Shown: in pieces, positions 19,016-26,258 of the stretch | How positions within the stretch are numbered: the first letter of the stretch is position 1 | Layout: each line of letters begins with the position of its first letter | From: Bradyrhizobium jicamae | GTDB lineage: Bacteria; Pseudomonadota; Alphaproteobacteria; Rhizobiales; Xanthobacteraceae | DNA: 64,000 nucleotides | Assembly: GCF_018130695.1 (NCBI RefSeq) | Contig: NZ_JAFCJX010000041.1 | Coordinates: forward strand, 1 to 64,000 | Reading direction: 5' to 3' | Notes under the pieces: generated by a model | Database searches by the model: none | Seen by the model: only the letters and a program-made list of their open reading frames with translations | What the model was told of the DNA's origin: nothing | Made by a program: the position numbers and the translations under genes

Positions 19016-19558
19016 ATGATCCGCATTCTCGCACTCGTCGCTGCGCTGTTCTGCATTGCGCCTGCGATCGCCCAGCCGCTGCCCGCCGGTCTCGACAAGG
19101 CCAACGCCATCGTCATCGACACCAACAAGGGCCGCATCGTCATCAAGCTGCGCACCGATCTGGCGCCCCAGCACGCCGAGCGGATCAAGCAGCTGGCGCG
19201 CGACGGCTACTACAACAACGTGCCGTTCCACCGCGTCATCGACGGCTTCATGGCGCAGACCGGCGACGGCAAGAATTTCAACGGCACCGGCGGCTCGAAA
19301 TATCCGAACCTGAAGGCCGAATTCTCCGACGTGCCGTTCAAGCGCGGCATCGTCGGCATGGCGCGCGCCGGCGATCCCAATTCGGCGAACTCGCAGTTCT
19401 TCATCATGTACGCCGACGGCTCGTTCCTGAACGGCAAATACACCGTGGTCGGCGAGGTCGTGTCGGGCATGGATGTGGTCGACAAGATCAAGCGCGGCGA
19501 GCCGGTGGTCGATCCCGACAAGATGGTGAAGGTGCAGGTCGCCTCCGACGTCAAGTGA
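19016..19558 (+). CDS. ppiA: Periplasmic peptidyl-prolyl isomerase (cyclophilin A type)
   Basis: 180 residues with a signal peptide (MIRILALVAALFCIAPAIAQ). Cyclophilin core motifs: FHRVIDGFMAQTGD with the catalytic Arg, GIVGMARAGDPNSANSQFFI and the NGKYTVVGEVVSG loop. It catalyses proline cis-trans isomerisation, presumably in the periplasm. The next reading frame starts overlapping its stop codon (GTGATG at 19555-19560) and a cytoplasmic paralogue follows, so the three genes look like one operon. Confidence 0.93.
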   Translation: MIRILALVAALFCIAPAIAQPLPAGLDKANAIVIDTNKGRIVIKLRTDLAPQHAERIKQLARDGYYNNVPFHRVIDGFMAQTGDGKNFNGTGGSKYPNLKAEFSDVPFKRGIVGMARAGDPNSANSQFFIMYADGSFLNGKYTVVGEVVSGMDVVDKIKRGEPVVDPDKMVKVQVASDVK

Positions 19559-19995
19559 TGATGCGGCGCTGCGGACCAGCAAGTTGGTTCGCGGTGCCGC
19601 TGACCCTTGTCGTCCTCGCGACATCAGCGCGCGCCGAGGGGGAGCGGCTCAACACCATCCGCGACGTCGTGGTGGCGATCCACAAATGCTTCCGTCCGCC
19701 GCCGCTGTCGAAGGCCAATCCGATCGACATCACCGCGATCGTCAGCTTCAACCGCGAGGGCGCGATCCTCGGCCATCCCAGGATCACCTATGAGACGGAA
19801 CAGGCCAGCGACAATGACCGTTTGCAGTACCGCATCGCGGTGATGGAGGCATTGCAACGCTGCACGCCGTTGCCATTTACGGAAGCGCTGGGCGGCGCAG
19901 TCGCGGGCCGGCCCTTCGCAATTCCATTTCGAACCAGACTACGTGAACCCAAACCGCAGGAGAAGCGAGCATGGCTGTTACCGAAAATACTTTGA
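19558..19995 (+). CDS. Secreted protein with TonB C-terminal-like fold (weak)
   Basis: About 145 residues; possible starts are ATG 19558, ATG 19561 or GTG 19555, overlapping the ppiA stop. Signal peptide around PLTLVVLATSARAEG. The middle (ITAIVSFNREGAILGHPRIT, AVMEALQRCTPLPFTEALGG, RPFAIPFRTR) resembles the TonB/TolA C-terminal alpha-beta domain found in small periplasmic proteins. Its last 25 bases overlap the start of ppiB. The two cyclophilins around it suggest an envelope folding or assembly role, which is inference. Confidence 0.68.
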   Translation: MMRRCGPASWFAVPLTLVVLATSARAEGERLNTIRDVVVAIHKCFRPPPLSKANPIDITAIVSFNREGAILGHPRITYETEQASDNDRLQYRIAVMEALQRCTPLPFTEALGGAVAGRPFAIPFRTRLREPKPQEKRAWLLPKIL

Positions 19996-20432
19996 TCCTC
20001 GAGACCACGCAGGGCCCCGTCACCATCGAGATGCGTCCGGACCTCGCGCCCGGTCACGTCGCCCGCATCAAGGAGCTGGTGCGTGACGGCTTCTACGACG
20101 GTATCGTGTTCCACCGCGTGATCGACGGCTTCATGGCGCAGACCGGCTGCCCGCAGGGCACCGGCATGGGCGGTTCCGGCAAGAAGCTGAAGGCCGAGTT
20201 CAACAAGGAGCCGCATGTCCGCGGCACCGCCTCGATGGCCCGCGCCGCCAATCCGGATTCCGGCGACAGCCAGTTCTTCATCTGCTTCGACGATGCCGCC
20301 TTCCTCAACGGCCAGTACACGGTCTGGGGCAAGGTCACCGAGGGCATGGAGAACGTCGACAAGATCAAGCGCGGCGAGCCCGTGCAGAACCCCGACAAGA
20401 TCGTCAAGGCGAAGATGGCGGCGGACGCCTGA
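19971..20432 (+). CDS. ppiB: Cytoplasmic peptidyl-prolyl isomerase (cyclophilin B type)
   Basis: 153 residues without a signal peptide. Cyclophilin motifs FHRVIDGFMAQTGCPQGTG, SMARAANPDSGDSQFFICFD and FLNGQYTVWGKVTEGM are intact. GGAGAAGCG precedes the ATG inside the end of the previous gene (25-base overlap), implying translational coupling. A strong hairpin terminator follows at 20462-20496. Confidence 0.94.
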   Translation: MAVTENTLILETTQGPVTIEMRPDLAPGHVARIKELVRDGFYDGIVFHRVIDGFMAQTGCPQGTGMGGSGKKLKAEFNKEPHVRGTASMARAANPDSGDSQFFICFDDAAFLNGQYTVWGKVTEGMENVDKIKRGEPVQNPDKIVKAKMAADA

Positions 20433-20461
20433 GGCCATCGCACAGTCGCGCTGAAGCCTGA

Positions 20462-20496
20462 ACGGGGTGGCGGTTTTGAATCGCCACCCCGTTTTG
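20462..20496. terminator. Terminator between convergent ppiB and SnoaL-like gene
   Basis: ACGGGGTGGCG pairs perfectly with CGCCACCCCGT across a GTTTTGAAT loop, followed by TTTTGATT on the plus strand. It serves ppiB and may also stop the convergent transcript. Confidence 0.85.
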
Positions 20497-20511
20497 ATTC
20501 CGGCGCGCTCG

Positions 20512-20991
20512 TTAGTTCGTCGTCAGCTGACGAACGGCGCCGATCCAGTCCTCGATGTGATACGAGCGGACCATCTTGCCGTTCTCGATCGTGTGCACGT
20601 CGATCGACATCACCTTGAACGATTTGCCGCTATGCGGCGCGCCCATGAAGTCGCCGGCCGGCGTGCCCGCAGCTTCGCCGCGGATCGTCACCTGGTTGCC
20701 GGAGACCAGCACGTCCTTGATCTCCCATGTCAGGTCAGGAACGGATTTGAGGCGCTGTCCGATGCCGGCGATGACCTCGTCGCGCGTGTTGCAGAGATTG
20801 TTGCCGCGGCAGGACACCCAGTCGGTGGCCGTCGCCTGGCGGATCAGGTTGGCGCTATCGCCGGCGAATTCGGCGTTCAGGGCTTTGTAGAACGGCGCGA
20901 CGCTGGCGCGCGCGGCCTCGGCGGTCATCTCGGCCCGGGCCGGGCAGGTGGCGAGGGCGATGGCGGCGGTGGCCGCAAGGCTCCATTTCAT
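20512..20991 (-). CDS. Secreted SnoaL/NTF2-like (ester cyclase type) protein
   Basis: 159 residues from the ATG at 20991. Signal peptide MKWSLAATAAIALATCPARA, then an NTF2-like alpha+beta barrel with the SnoaL/ester-cyclase pattern (QRLKSVPDLTWEIKDVLVSG, VTIRGEAAGTPAGDFMG, SIDVHTIENGKMVRSYHIED). Substrate unknown. It is divergently transcribed from a LysR regulator 89 bases away, the classic arrangement in which the regulator controls its neighbour. Confidence 0.78.
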   Translation of the reverse strand: MKWSLAATAAIALATCPARAEMTAEAARASVAPFYKALNAEFAGDSANLIRQATATDWVSCRGNNLCNTRDEVIAGIGQRLKSVPDLTWEIKDVLVSGNQVTIRGEAAGTPAGDFMGAPHSGKSFKVMSIDVHTIENGKMVRSYHIEDWIGAVRQLTTN

Positions 20992-21080
20992 GGCGTTTCC
21001 CGTTCGCTGGTTTGTCGATGGCGTGGGCGGTGGTATGAACCGGCGGCAACTATCGATCCAATGAGTAATCATAGCCGATC

Positions 21081-21998
21081 ATGAATGAAATCGATCTGCG
21101 CCGCTTCGATCTCAACCTGCTCGTCGTGTTCGACGTGCTGATGATCGAGCGCAACGTCACGCGCGCCGCCGAGCGGCTCGGCCGGACGCAATCGGCGATC
21201 AGTCATTCGTTGTCCAGACTGCGTAGCCAGTTCGGCGATCCCTTGCTGATCAAGGGCGGCGTGCGGATGCAGCCGACGGCATTTGCGCTCGACCTGATCG
21301 AGCAGGCGCGGCCGATGCTGAGCGGCATTCAGCGCGTGTTGTCGCCGACGCAGGCGTTCGACCCAAAGCGTTCGCAGCGCGTATTCCGCGTCGCGGCGCC
21401 GGACTTTGCGCTGACGCTGTTTGCCGAGTTGCTCAAGCGGGTGCGTTCCGAAGCACCGGCTGCGGCCGTCGAGTGGACCGCGCCGCGCGCGCCGACGCTG
21501 CTCGAGGTGGCCGAGGGCCAGATCGATATCGCGATCGTGCCGGCCGAGCTGCGCTGGCCGCCGAACGTCGCGGGCGAGCCGCTGGGCGCGCTCGGCTGGC
21601 GCTGCTTCGGCCGCCGCGATCACCCGGCTTTCGCCAAATGGGGACGGGCGAACTGGACGCGCTGGCCGCATCTCGTGGTCCGCGTCGGGGACAATCTCAC
21701 GAGCCCGGTGAATGCGGCGTCGTCTGCGGCGGGATTGACCAGGACCATCGGTGGCTGGGTGCCGCACTTCTCTGCCATCGCGCCGATCCTCGCCAGTTCG
21801 GATCTGCTGGCGACACTGCCTGTGGCCGCCATGGCCAACGCGGTCGATGCCTACGACCTTCGCAGCGTCAAGGTCCCGTTCCCGATCGCCCCGCTGCCCC
21901 ATGCGATGGTCTGGTGCAGCGGCCGCACCCGCGATCCCGGATTGACCTGGCTGCGCGACCGGCTACGCCCGGTCGCCAAACGCAATTTTGCCGCTTAG
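21081..21998 (+). CDS. LysR-family transcriptional regulator
   Basis: 305 residues. N-terminal winged HTH (DLNLLVVFDVLMIERNVTRA then LGRTQSAISHSLSRLRSQFG, about residues 9-47), a linker helix, and a periplasmic-binding-like effector domain from about residue 95 (RVFRVAAPDFALTLFAELLK). It resembles the NodD/NahR-like subgroup by its first helix (DLRRFDLNLLVVFD). Target and effector are unknown; the likely target is the divergent SnoaL-like gene. Confidence 0.9.
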   Translation: MNEIDLRRFDLNLLVVFDVLMIERNVTRAAERLGRTQSAISHSLSRLRSQFGDPLLIKGGVRMQPTAFALDLIEQARPMLSGIQRVLSPTQAFDPKRSQRVFRVAAPDFALTLFAELLKRVRSEAPAAAVEWTAPRAPTLLEVAEGQIDIAIVPAELRWPPNVAGEPLGALGWRCFGRRDHPAFAKWGRANWTRWPHLVVRVGDNLTSPVNAASSAAGLTRTIGGWVPHFSAIAPILASSDLLATLPVAAMANAVDAYDLRSVKVPFPIAPLPHAMVWCSGRTRDPGLTWLRDRLRPVAKRNFAA

Positions 21999-22016
21999 AA
22001 GAGGTCATCAACGAAC

Positions 22017-23093
22017 ATGCGTACCGACCTCTTCGATTTCGAGCTTCCCCCTGAACGGATCGCGCTGCGGCCTGCGAGCCCGCGCGAATCGGCGCGGCTG
22101 CTGGTGGTGCCCCATGATGGCGCGCTGCGCGATGCCACGATCGCTGATCTGCCGGACTGGCTGAAAGCTGGCGACCAGATCGTCGTCAACGATACCAAGG
22201 TGATCGCAGCGCAGCTGAAGGGCCGCCGGATCGGCCGCGAAACCGAGCCGAAGATCGAGGCGACCTTGATCAAGCGGCTCGACGGCTCGCGCTGGCAGGC
22301 GCTGGTGAAGCCGGCCAAGAAGCTTAGCCCCGGCGACACCATCCGCTTCGGCAATGAGGGCAGGGTTTGCCTGCTCGGCCATCTCGATGCCACCGTCGAG
22401 GCCAAGGGACAGGAGGGCGAGGTGACGCTGTCGTTCTCGTTCCACGGCCCGGCGCTCGATCAGGCGATATCAGATGTCGGCAGCCCGCCACTGCCGCCCT
22501 ACATCGCCTCCAAGCGCACGCCCGACGACCAGGACGCGGCCGACTACCAGACCATGTTCGCAACGAACGAGGGCGCGGTGGCTGCGCCGACCGCCGGCCT
22601 GCATTTCACGCCGGCGCTGGAGGCTTCGCTGCGCGGCCGTGGCATCGACCTGCATCGGCTGACGCTGCATGTCGGCGCGGGAACGTTCCTGCCAGTGAAG
22701 GTGGAGGAAACGTCGGAGCACAAGATGCACGCGGAGTGGGGCTGCATCAGCGCAGAGACGGCGGCGGCGTTGAATGCCGCGCGGGCCAAAGGCGGACGGA
22801 TCATCGCGATTGGCACGACATCGCTGCGGTTGCTCGAAAGTGCGGCGGCCGAAGACGGGACCATCCAGCCGTTTTCGGAGGAGACCTCGATCTTCATCAC
22901 GCCCGGCTATCGCTTCCGTGCGGTGGATGTCCTGCTGACCAACTTCCATCTGCCGCGCTCGACGCTGTTCATGCTGGTCTCGGCGTTTTCCGGGCTCGAG
23001 ACAATGAAGAACGCCTACGCGCATGCGATCGCGAGCGGCTATCGGTTCTATTCGTATGGCGATGCGTGCTTGTTGTTCAGGGCAGTGCCGTAG
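22017..23093 (+). CDS. queA: S-adenosylmethionine:tRNA ribosyltransferase-isomerase
   Basis: 358 residues. QueA transfers the ribosyl part of SAM to preQ1 at the tRNA wobble position, making epoxyqueuosine. Conserved features: MRTDLFDFELPPERIALRPA at the start, VVNDTKVIAAQLKGRR, TAGLHFTPALEASLRGRGID, and DVLLTNFHLPRSTLFMLVSA near the end. Its partner tgt lies on the same strand 3.2 kb downstream, separated by three minus-strand genes, although the two are usually adjacent in related genomes. The stop TAG is the first part of the REP-like repeat (CCGTAGGGTGGG). Confidence 0.97.
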   Translation: MRTDLFDFELPPERIALRPASPRESARLLVVPHDGALRDATIADLPDWLKAGDQIVVNDTKVIAAQLKGRRIGRETEPKIEATLIKRLDGSRWQALVKPAKKLSPGDTIRFGNEGRVCLLGHLDATVEAKGQEGEVTLSFSFHGPALDQAISDVGSPPLPPYIASKRTPDDQDAADYQTMFATNEGAVAAPTAGLHFTPALEASLRGRGIDLHRLTLHVGAGTFLPVKVEETSEHKMHAEWGCISAETAAALNAARAKGGRIIAIGTTSLRLLESAAAEDGTIQPFSEETSIFITPGYRFRAVDVLLTNFHLPRSTLFMLVSAFSGLETMKNAYAHAIASGYRFYSYGDACLLFRAVP

Positions 23094-23219
23094 GGTGGGT
23101 TAGCGTCGCGGATGCGCGAGCGCATCCGTGAGGCGTAACCCACCGGCGGTTTCTCCCCGCACGATGCTACAGCTTGGATGGAAAAATGGTGGGTTACGGC
23201 TTCGCCTAACCCACCCTAC
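23089..23219. repeat. REP-like paired palindrome 3 (GTAGGGTGGGTTA type)
   Basis: Two stem-loops with GGTGGGTTA/TAACCCACC arms face each other, with outer ends CGTAGGGTGGGTT and AACCCACCCTACA and about 50 bases between them. The left outer end contains the queA stop codon. It sits between convergent queA and asd. Confidence 0.82.
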
Positions 23220-23235
23220 AATTCCTCGTTTCCCG

Positions 23236-24261
23236 TTACGCCATCACGCGCTCGGGCAGCAGCTCGGCGATCTGCACCGCATTCAGCGCGGCACCCTTGA
23301 GCAGCTGATCCGCCGCGACGAAGATCGAGATCGAATGGCCGCTGGGGTCGCTGAGGTCCTTGCGGATGCGGCCGACCAGCACGTCGTCCTGGCCGGAGGC
23401 ATCGATCGGCATCGGGAAGTAGTTCTTCGCGCGATCGTCGACGATCTTGACGCCGGGCGCCCGGGCCAGGATGGCGCGGACCTGGTCCTCGGTAATCGGC
23501 TTCTCGCATTCGAAGGTGATGGCCTCGCAATGGGCGCGCAGCACCGGCACGCGCACGCAGGTGACGCCGATCGCGATCTTCTCGTCCTCGAAGATCTTGC
23601 GGGTCTCCTTGATGACCTTGGTCTCCTCGTCGTTGTAGCCGGTCTCGGGATCGACGGCCGTGTTGTGGTTGAACAGATTGAAGGCGTAGGGGTGCGGCAT
23701 CACCTTCGGCGTGAAGACCTGCCCGTTGAGATTGGCACGGGTCGATTCCACCAGCTCGTCCATCGCGGCCGCGCCGGCGCCGGAGGCGGCCTGGTAGGTC
23801 GAGATGATCACGCGCTTGATGCGGTTCTGCTGGTGGATCGGCCACAGCGGCACCAGTGCGGTGATCGCGGCGCAGTTCGGGTTGGCGATGATGCCCTTGT
23901 GGTCGCGGATGCGGTTCGCGTTGATCTCCGGGATCACCAGCGGCACGTTCGGGTCCATGCGGAAGGCCGAGGAGTTGTCGACCACGACGGCGCCGGACTT
24001 CACCGCGATCGGTGCAAACTTCTTCGAGATGCCGCTGCCGGCTGAGAACAGCGCGATGTCGACGCCTTCGAAGGCGCGCTCGGTGAGCTCCTCGATCACG
24101 ATCGGTTGGTCGCGGAATTGCACGGTCTTGCCGGCGGAGCGGGCGCTCGCCAGCGCCTTCAGCTTGCCGACGCGGAAGCCGCGCTTGTCCATGGTGGCGA
24201 TGAACTCGGCCCCCACGGCACCGGTGACGCCGACAATCGCGACGACGGGATCGTTACTCAC
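23236..24261 (-). CDS. asd: Aspartate-semialdehyde dehydrogenase
   Basis: 341 residues from the GTG at 24261, which has a perfect GGAGG six bases upstream; an in-frame ATG at 24273 would place that ribosome site inside the gene. It reduces aspartyl phosphate to the semialdehyde, the branch point to Lys/diaminopimelate, Thr and Met. Seen: NADP-binding VAIVGVTGAVGAEF, phosphate loop SAGSGISKKFAP, nucleophile Cys130 in NPNCAAITAL and catalytic His in RAHCEAITFE. The 5' leader holds a Thr/Lys-rich peptide gene and a terminator/antiterminator pair, predicting control by ribosome-mediated attenuation. Confidence 0.97.
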   Translation of the reverse strand: MSNDPVVAIVGVTGAVGAEFIATMDKRGFRVGKLKALASARSAGKTVQFRDQPIVIEELTERAFEGVDIALFSAGSGISKKFAPIAVKSGAVVVDNSSAFRMDPNVPLVIPEINANRIRDHKGIIANPNCAAITALVPLWPIHQQNRIKRVIISTYQAASGAGAAAMDELVESTRANLNGQVFTPKVMPHPYAFNLFNHNTAVDPETGYNDEETKVIKETRKIFEDEKIAIGVTCVRVPVLRAHCEAITFECEKPITEDQVRAILARAPGVKIVDDRAKNYFPMPIDASGQDDVLVGRIRKDLSDPSGHSISIFVAADQLLKGAALNAVQIAELLPERVMA

Positions 24262-24298
24262 TTTGTCCTCCATTCAGTTAAGCCAGGAATTCAGGCAA

Positions 24299-24336
24299 CA
24301 AAAAAGCCCCGGACCTTCATCAGGCGGGGCTTCGGG
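24299..24336 (-). promoter_or_regulatory. Attenuator terminator and antiterminator arm upstream of asd
   Basis: On the asd strand AAGCCCCG (24332-24325) pairs with CGGGGCTT (24311-24304) and is followed by T6: an intrinsic terminator 38 bases upstream of the asd start. Its 5' side, CCCGAAGCCCC (24336-24326), can instead pair at 10 of 11 positions with GGGGCCTCGGG (24386-24376) inside the leader-peptide codons, which would block the terminator. This is the geometry of ribosome-mediated attenuation. Confidence 0.82.
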
Positions 24337-24359
24337 TGAAGATGATGCGGTACGACCGA

Positions 24360-24431
24360 CTACGCGCGCACGCCTCCCGAGGCCCCAGAGGGCTTGGTGG
24401 TTTTGGTGGTGCGTTTGGTGGTCGTGATCAT
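24360..24431 (-). CDS. asd leader peptide (Thr/Lys-rich)
   Basis: A 23-codon frame starting at the ATG at 24431 and stopping with TAG at 24362-24360. It begins MITTTKRTTKTTK: seven Thr codons (six ACC, one ACG) and three Lys codons within the first 13, followed by a Pro/Ser/Gly tail. It has no ribosome site, but the predicted promoter just upstream places the transcript start at or within two bases of the ATG, so it is probably translated as a leaderless mRNA. It ends 28 bases before the terminator stem. Function: sensing charged tRNA-Thr and tRNA-Lys to control asd, whose pathway makes both amino acids. Confidence 0.8.
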   Translation of the reverse strand: MITTTKRTTKTTKPSGASGGVRA

Positions 24432-24439
24432 GGCGCGGA

Positions 24440-24468
24440 CTTATGCGGGAGAGTTTCGCTCCCGTCAA
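24440..24468 (-). promoter_or_regulatory. Sigma-70-type promoter for the asd leader transcript
   Basis: TTGACG (24468-24463), 17-base spacer, CATAAG (24445-24440) on the minus strand. From the end of the -10 to the leader ATG are eight bases, so initiation falls at or next to the A of the ATG. Confidence 0.65.
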
Positions 24469-24507
24469 CGGCTTTCAGCGCATATGCGCCAGACCCGGGG
24501 CCTTACG

Positions 24508-25137
24508 TCAGCGCCCCCGCGCGCCCGGCGGCTCGAGCACCACCTGCTTCAGATCGGCGCCGCTCAGCACGACGATCACGAAACTCAGCTTGCCGCGCTC
24601 GCGCGTCAGGCCGCCGCTGATCGCCTTGCCTGACGTGGTGTGTTCGGCCACTCGCACCGCATCGGACAGACGGTGCCGCAGCGCTTTCAGCACCACCAGA
24701 TTGCTGCGGTCCTCGGCATCGAGCGTCGCCAAAGGGGAGGCGGCTTCGCTGTCCAGGACAGCGCCGGTTGCGGCATCGATCGCGTTGCGCCAGATGCGGT
24801 CGTGCTGGACCGTCTTGATCCGGTAGACCGGCGGCGCGGCTGCGCCGTCGAAGCTGACGTCCGCGGTGGTCGAGCCGGTATGCAGGCCTTCGGCAATGGC
24901 CATGGCGCGGGCGAGCGAGATCTGGGCCGCCCGGAAATTGTCGAGCTCGCGGCGGACGGCCTGCGCGTCAAGCCCGGCATCCTCATCCGTCGGGCTGTGC
25001 AGCGTCGCGGCCACCGTGCCCGAGATCGCATTTGCACCTGATGGCGCGGTGAAGGGCAGGGAGAGGAGCGCCGCCGCGAACAGCCGCGCTGCGAACCACC
25101 TCTGTCCTGGCTTCGATCGTTGTCGTGTCGTCATCAT
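24508..25137 (-). CDS. Secreted PepSY-domain protein
   Basis: 209 residues with a signal peptide (RLFAAALLSLPFTAPSGANA, about residues 18-37). Two PepSY-like units can be seen: LARAMAIAEGLHTGSTTADV then PPVYRIKTVQHDRIWRNAID and AATGAVLDSEAA, and a second partial one near RGKLSFVIVVLSGADLKQVV. PepSY domains are thought to inhibit or guide periplasmic peptidases or to link to redox partners. Its stop is 40 bases from the -35 of the asd leader promoter. The upstream 250 bases hold a perfect 10-base-pair hairpin and an AACTAAAC/GTTTAGTT inverted repeat. Confidence 0.72.
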   Translation of the reverse strand: MMTTRQRSKPGQRWFAARLFAAALLSLPFTAPSGANAISGTVAATLHSPTDEDAGLDAQAVRRELDNFRAAQISLARAMAIAEGLHTGSTTADVSFDGAAAPPVYRIKTVQHDRIWRNAIDAATGAVLDSEAASPLATLDAEDRSNLVVLKALRHRLSDAVRVAEHTTSGKAISGGLTRERGKLSFVIVVLSGADLKQVVLEPPGARGR

Positions 25138-25270
25138 CGAATCCGTGCTTTCGCGTCAACAGCCCTCGAACTCACGACCACAGTACTTAGATAGGAGCGG
25201 CCGACTCTCACTACGAGGTCGGCCGCCGAGCCAAACGGGTTCAATAGTTCCGTGCTGGCGATCGAGACGA

Positions 25271-25300
25271 CGCGGAACCGTTGGGACATCCGGTTCCGCG
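25271..25300. other. Perfect 10-base-pair hairpin, no T tract
   Basis: CGCGGAACCG, ten-base loop, CGGTTCCGCG. It lies between the TetR gene's stop and the PepSY gene's start. It could end the TetR transcript without a U tract or stabilise an RNA end. Confidence 0.5.
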
Positions 25301-25310
25301 CCGCATCCAT

Positions 25311-25338
25311 AACTAAACAATACGGTGTCGTTTAGTTT
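25311..25338. promoter_or_regulatory. Inverted repeat AACTAAAC-N12-GTTTAGTT, candidate operator
   Basis: AACTAAAC and GTTTAGTT are perfect inverted copies in the PepSY gene's upstream region, just downstream of a TetR-family gene. The size and symmetry suit a TetR-family dimer. The regulator is not proven. Confidence 0.4.
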
Positions 25339-25386
25339 TAATCAAGGTCACAGGTATCACTGGTCCGTGACGGAACCTTGCCGCTG

Positions 25387-26142
25387 TCAGCGGGGAGATT
25401 TGCGCTTGCCTGCCGTCTTGGAGAATTGGGCGCGGTCTGGCGGCCCGAGCGCGCCGGCCACGAACAGCCGGATCGACACCTGCACCCGCTTCTCGGCGTC
25501 CTTGACGTCGATCGGGATCCCGAACGTCGCCATCCGGTGGGTGTGGCCGACCACCATGTTGAGGAAGGTCTCGGCGGCGATGGTCGTGTCCTCGAGATCG
25601 AGGGCGCCGCAGGCGACCAGATGATCGAAAAACTCCGCCGTCGTGGAGAGGGCCTTCGACCAGCCCTCATCGACGGCGAGCTTGGCGACTTCAGGGAAAT
25701 TGATGGCCTGCGCGGTCAGGATTCGGCTGAAGGCGACGGCGTCGGCCTCGCAATGCAGCGACAGCAATTGGCGTCCGAGCTCGATCAGCCGTTGCTCCAC
25801 CGACAGGTCCGACGATTTGTCGTCCTGCATGTCGCGCGCGGCTGCGGCCAATGGCGCGAGCCAGAGCGCGATTTGGCGCCTCAGCACGGCCGCGAACAGC
25901 CCGCGCTTGTCGCCGTACTGCGCATAGAGCGTCGGCTTGCTGATGCGTGCGGCTTCTGCGACGGCGTCGACCGAGGTCGCGTCGAAGCCGCGCTCCAGGA
26001 ACAGGCGGGTGGCGACCTCGATGAGGCGCTGGTCGCGCGCGATCGCGGCGTCCCGGGTCGGCCGGCCGCCACGCGATTTCGCGACGGCGCGCTTTGCCGT
26101 CTTGGCCTTGGTCGCCGTCAATCCCATGCCCTTTGATCTCAT
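25387..26142 (-). CDS. TetR/AcrR-family transcriptional regulator
   Basis: 251 residues; the ATG at 26142 is the longest start and an ATG at 26127 is an alternative. A basic N-terminal arm (KAKTAKRAVAKSRGGRPTRD) precedes a TetR HTH: RLIEVATRLFLERGFDATSV then DAVAEAARISKPTLYAQYGD with the recognition helix near residue 75. The C-terminal ligand domain resembles the AefR-like group, with a basic tail TAGKRKSPR. It is transcribed away from tgt. The target may be the PepSY gene through the inverted repeat at 25311-25338, or a distant efflux system. Confidence 0.88.
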   Translation of the reverse strand: MRSKGMGLTATKAKTAKRAVAKSRGGRPTRDAAIARDQRLIEVATRLFLERGFDATSVDAVAEAARISKPTLYAQYGDKRGLFAAVLRRQIALWLAPLAAAARDMQDDKSSDLSVEQRLIELGRQLLSLHCEADAVAFSRILTAQAINFPEVAKLAVDEGWSKALSTTAEFFDHLVACGALDLEDTTIAAETFLNMVVGHTHRMATFGIPIDVKDAEKRVQVSIRLFVAGALGPPDRAQFSKTAGKRKSPR

Positions 26143-26258
26143 TTTGGGCGTCTATAGCCTGTGCGGGCAGGATTCGTCGAATCGATGGGAACGCCGGGGC
26201 GCGGTTCGGGACCGGAAGCGGGTTGATCCGCTACCCCCGGCACGCAATAAGCAGCCCC

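Noticed and set aside
20992..21080. LysR T-N11-A operator
   Set aside because: Several weak candidates can be drawn in the 89-base gap; none stands out.
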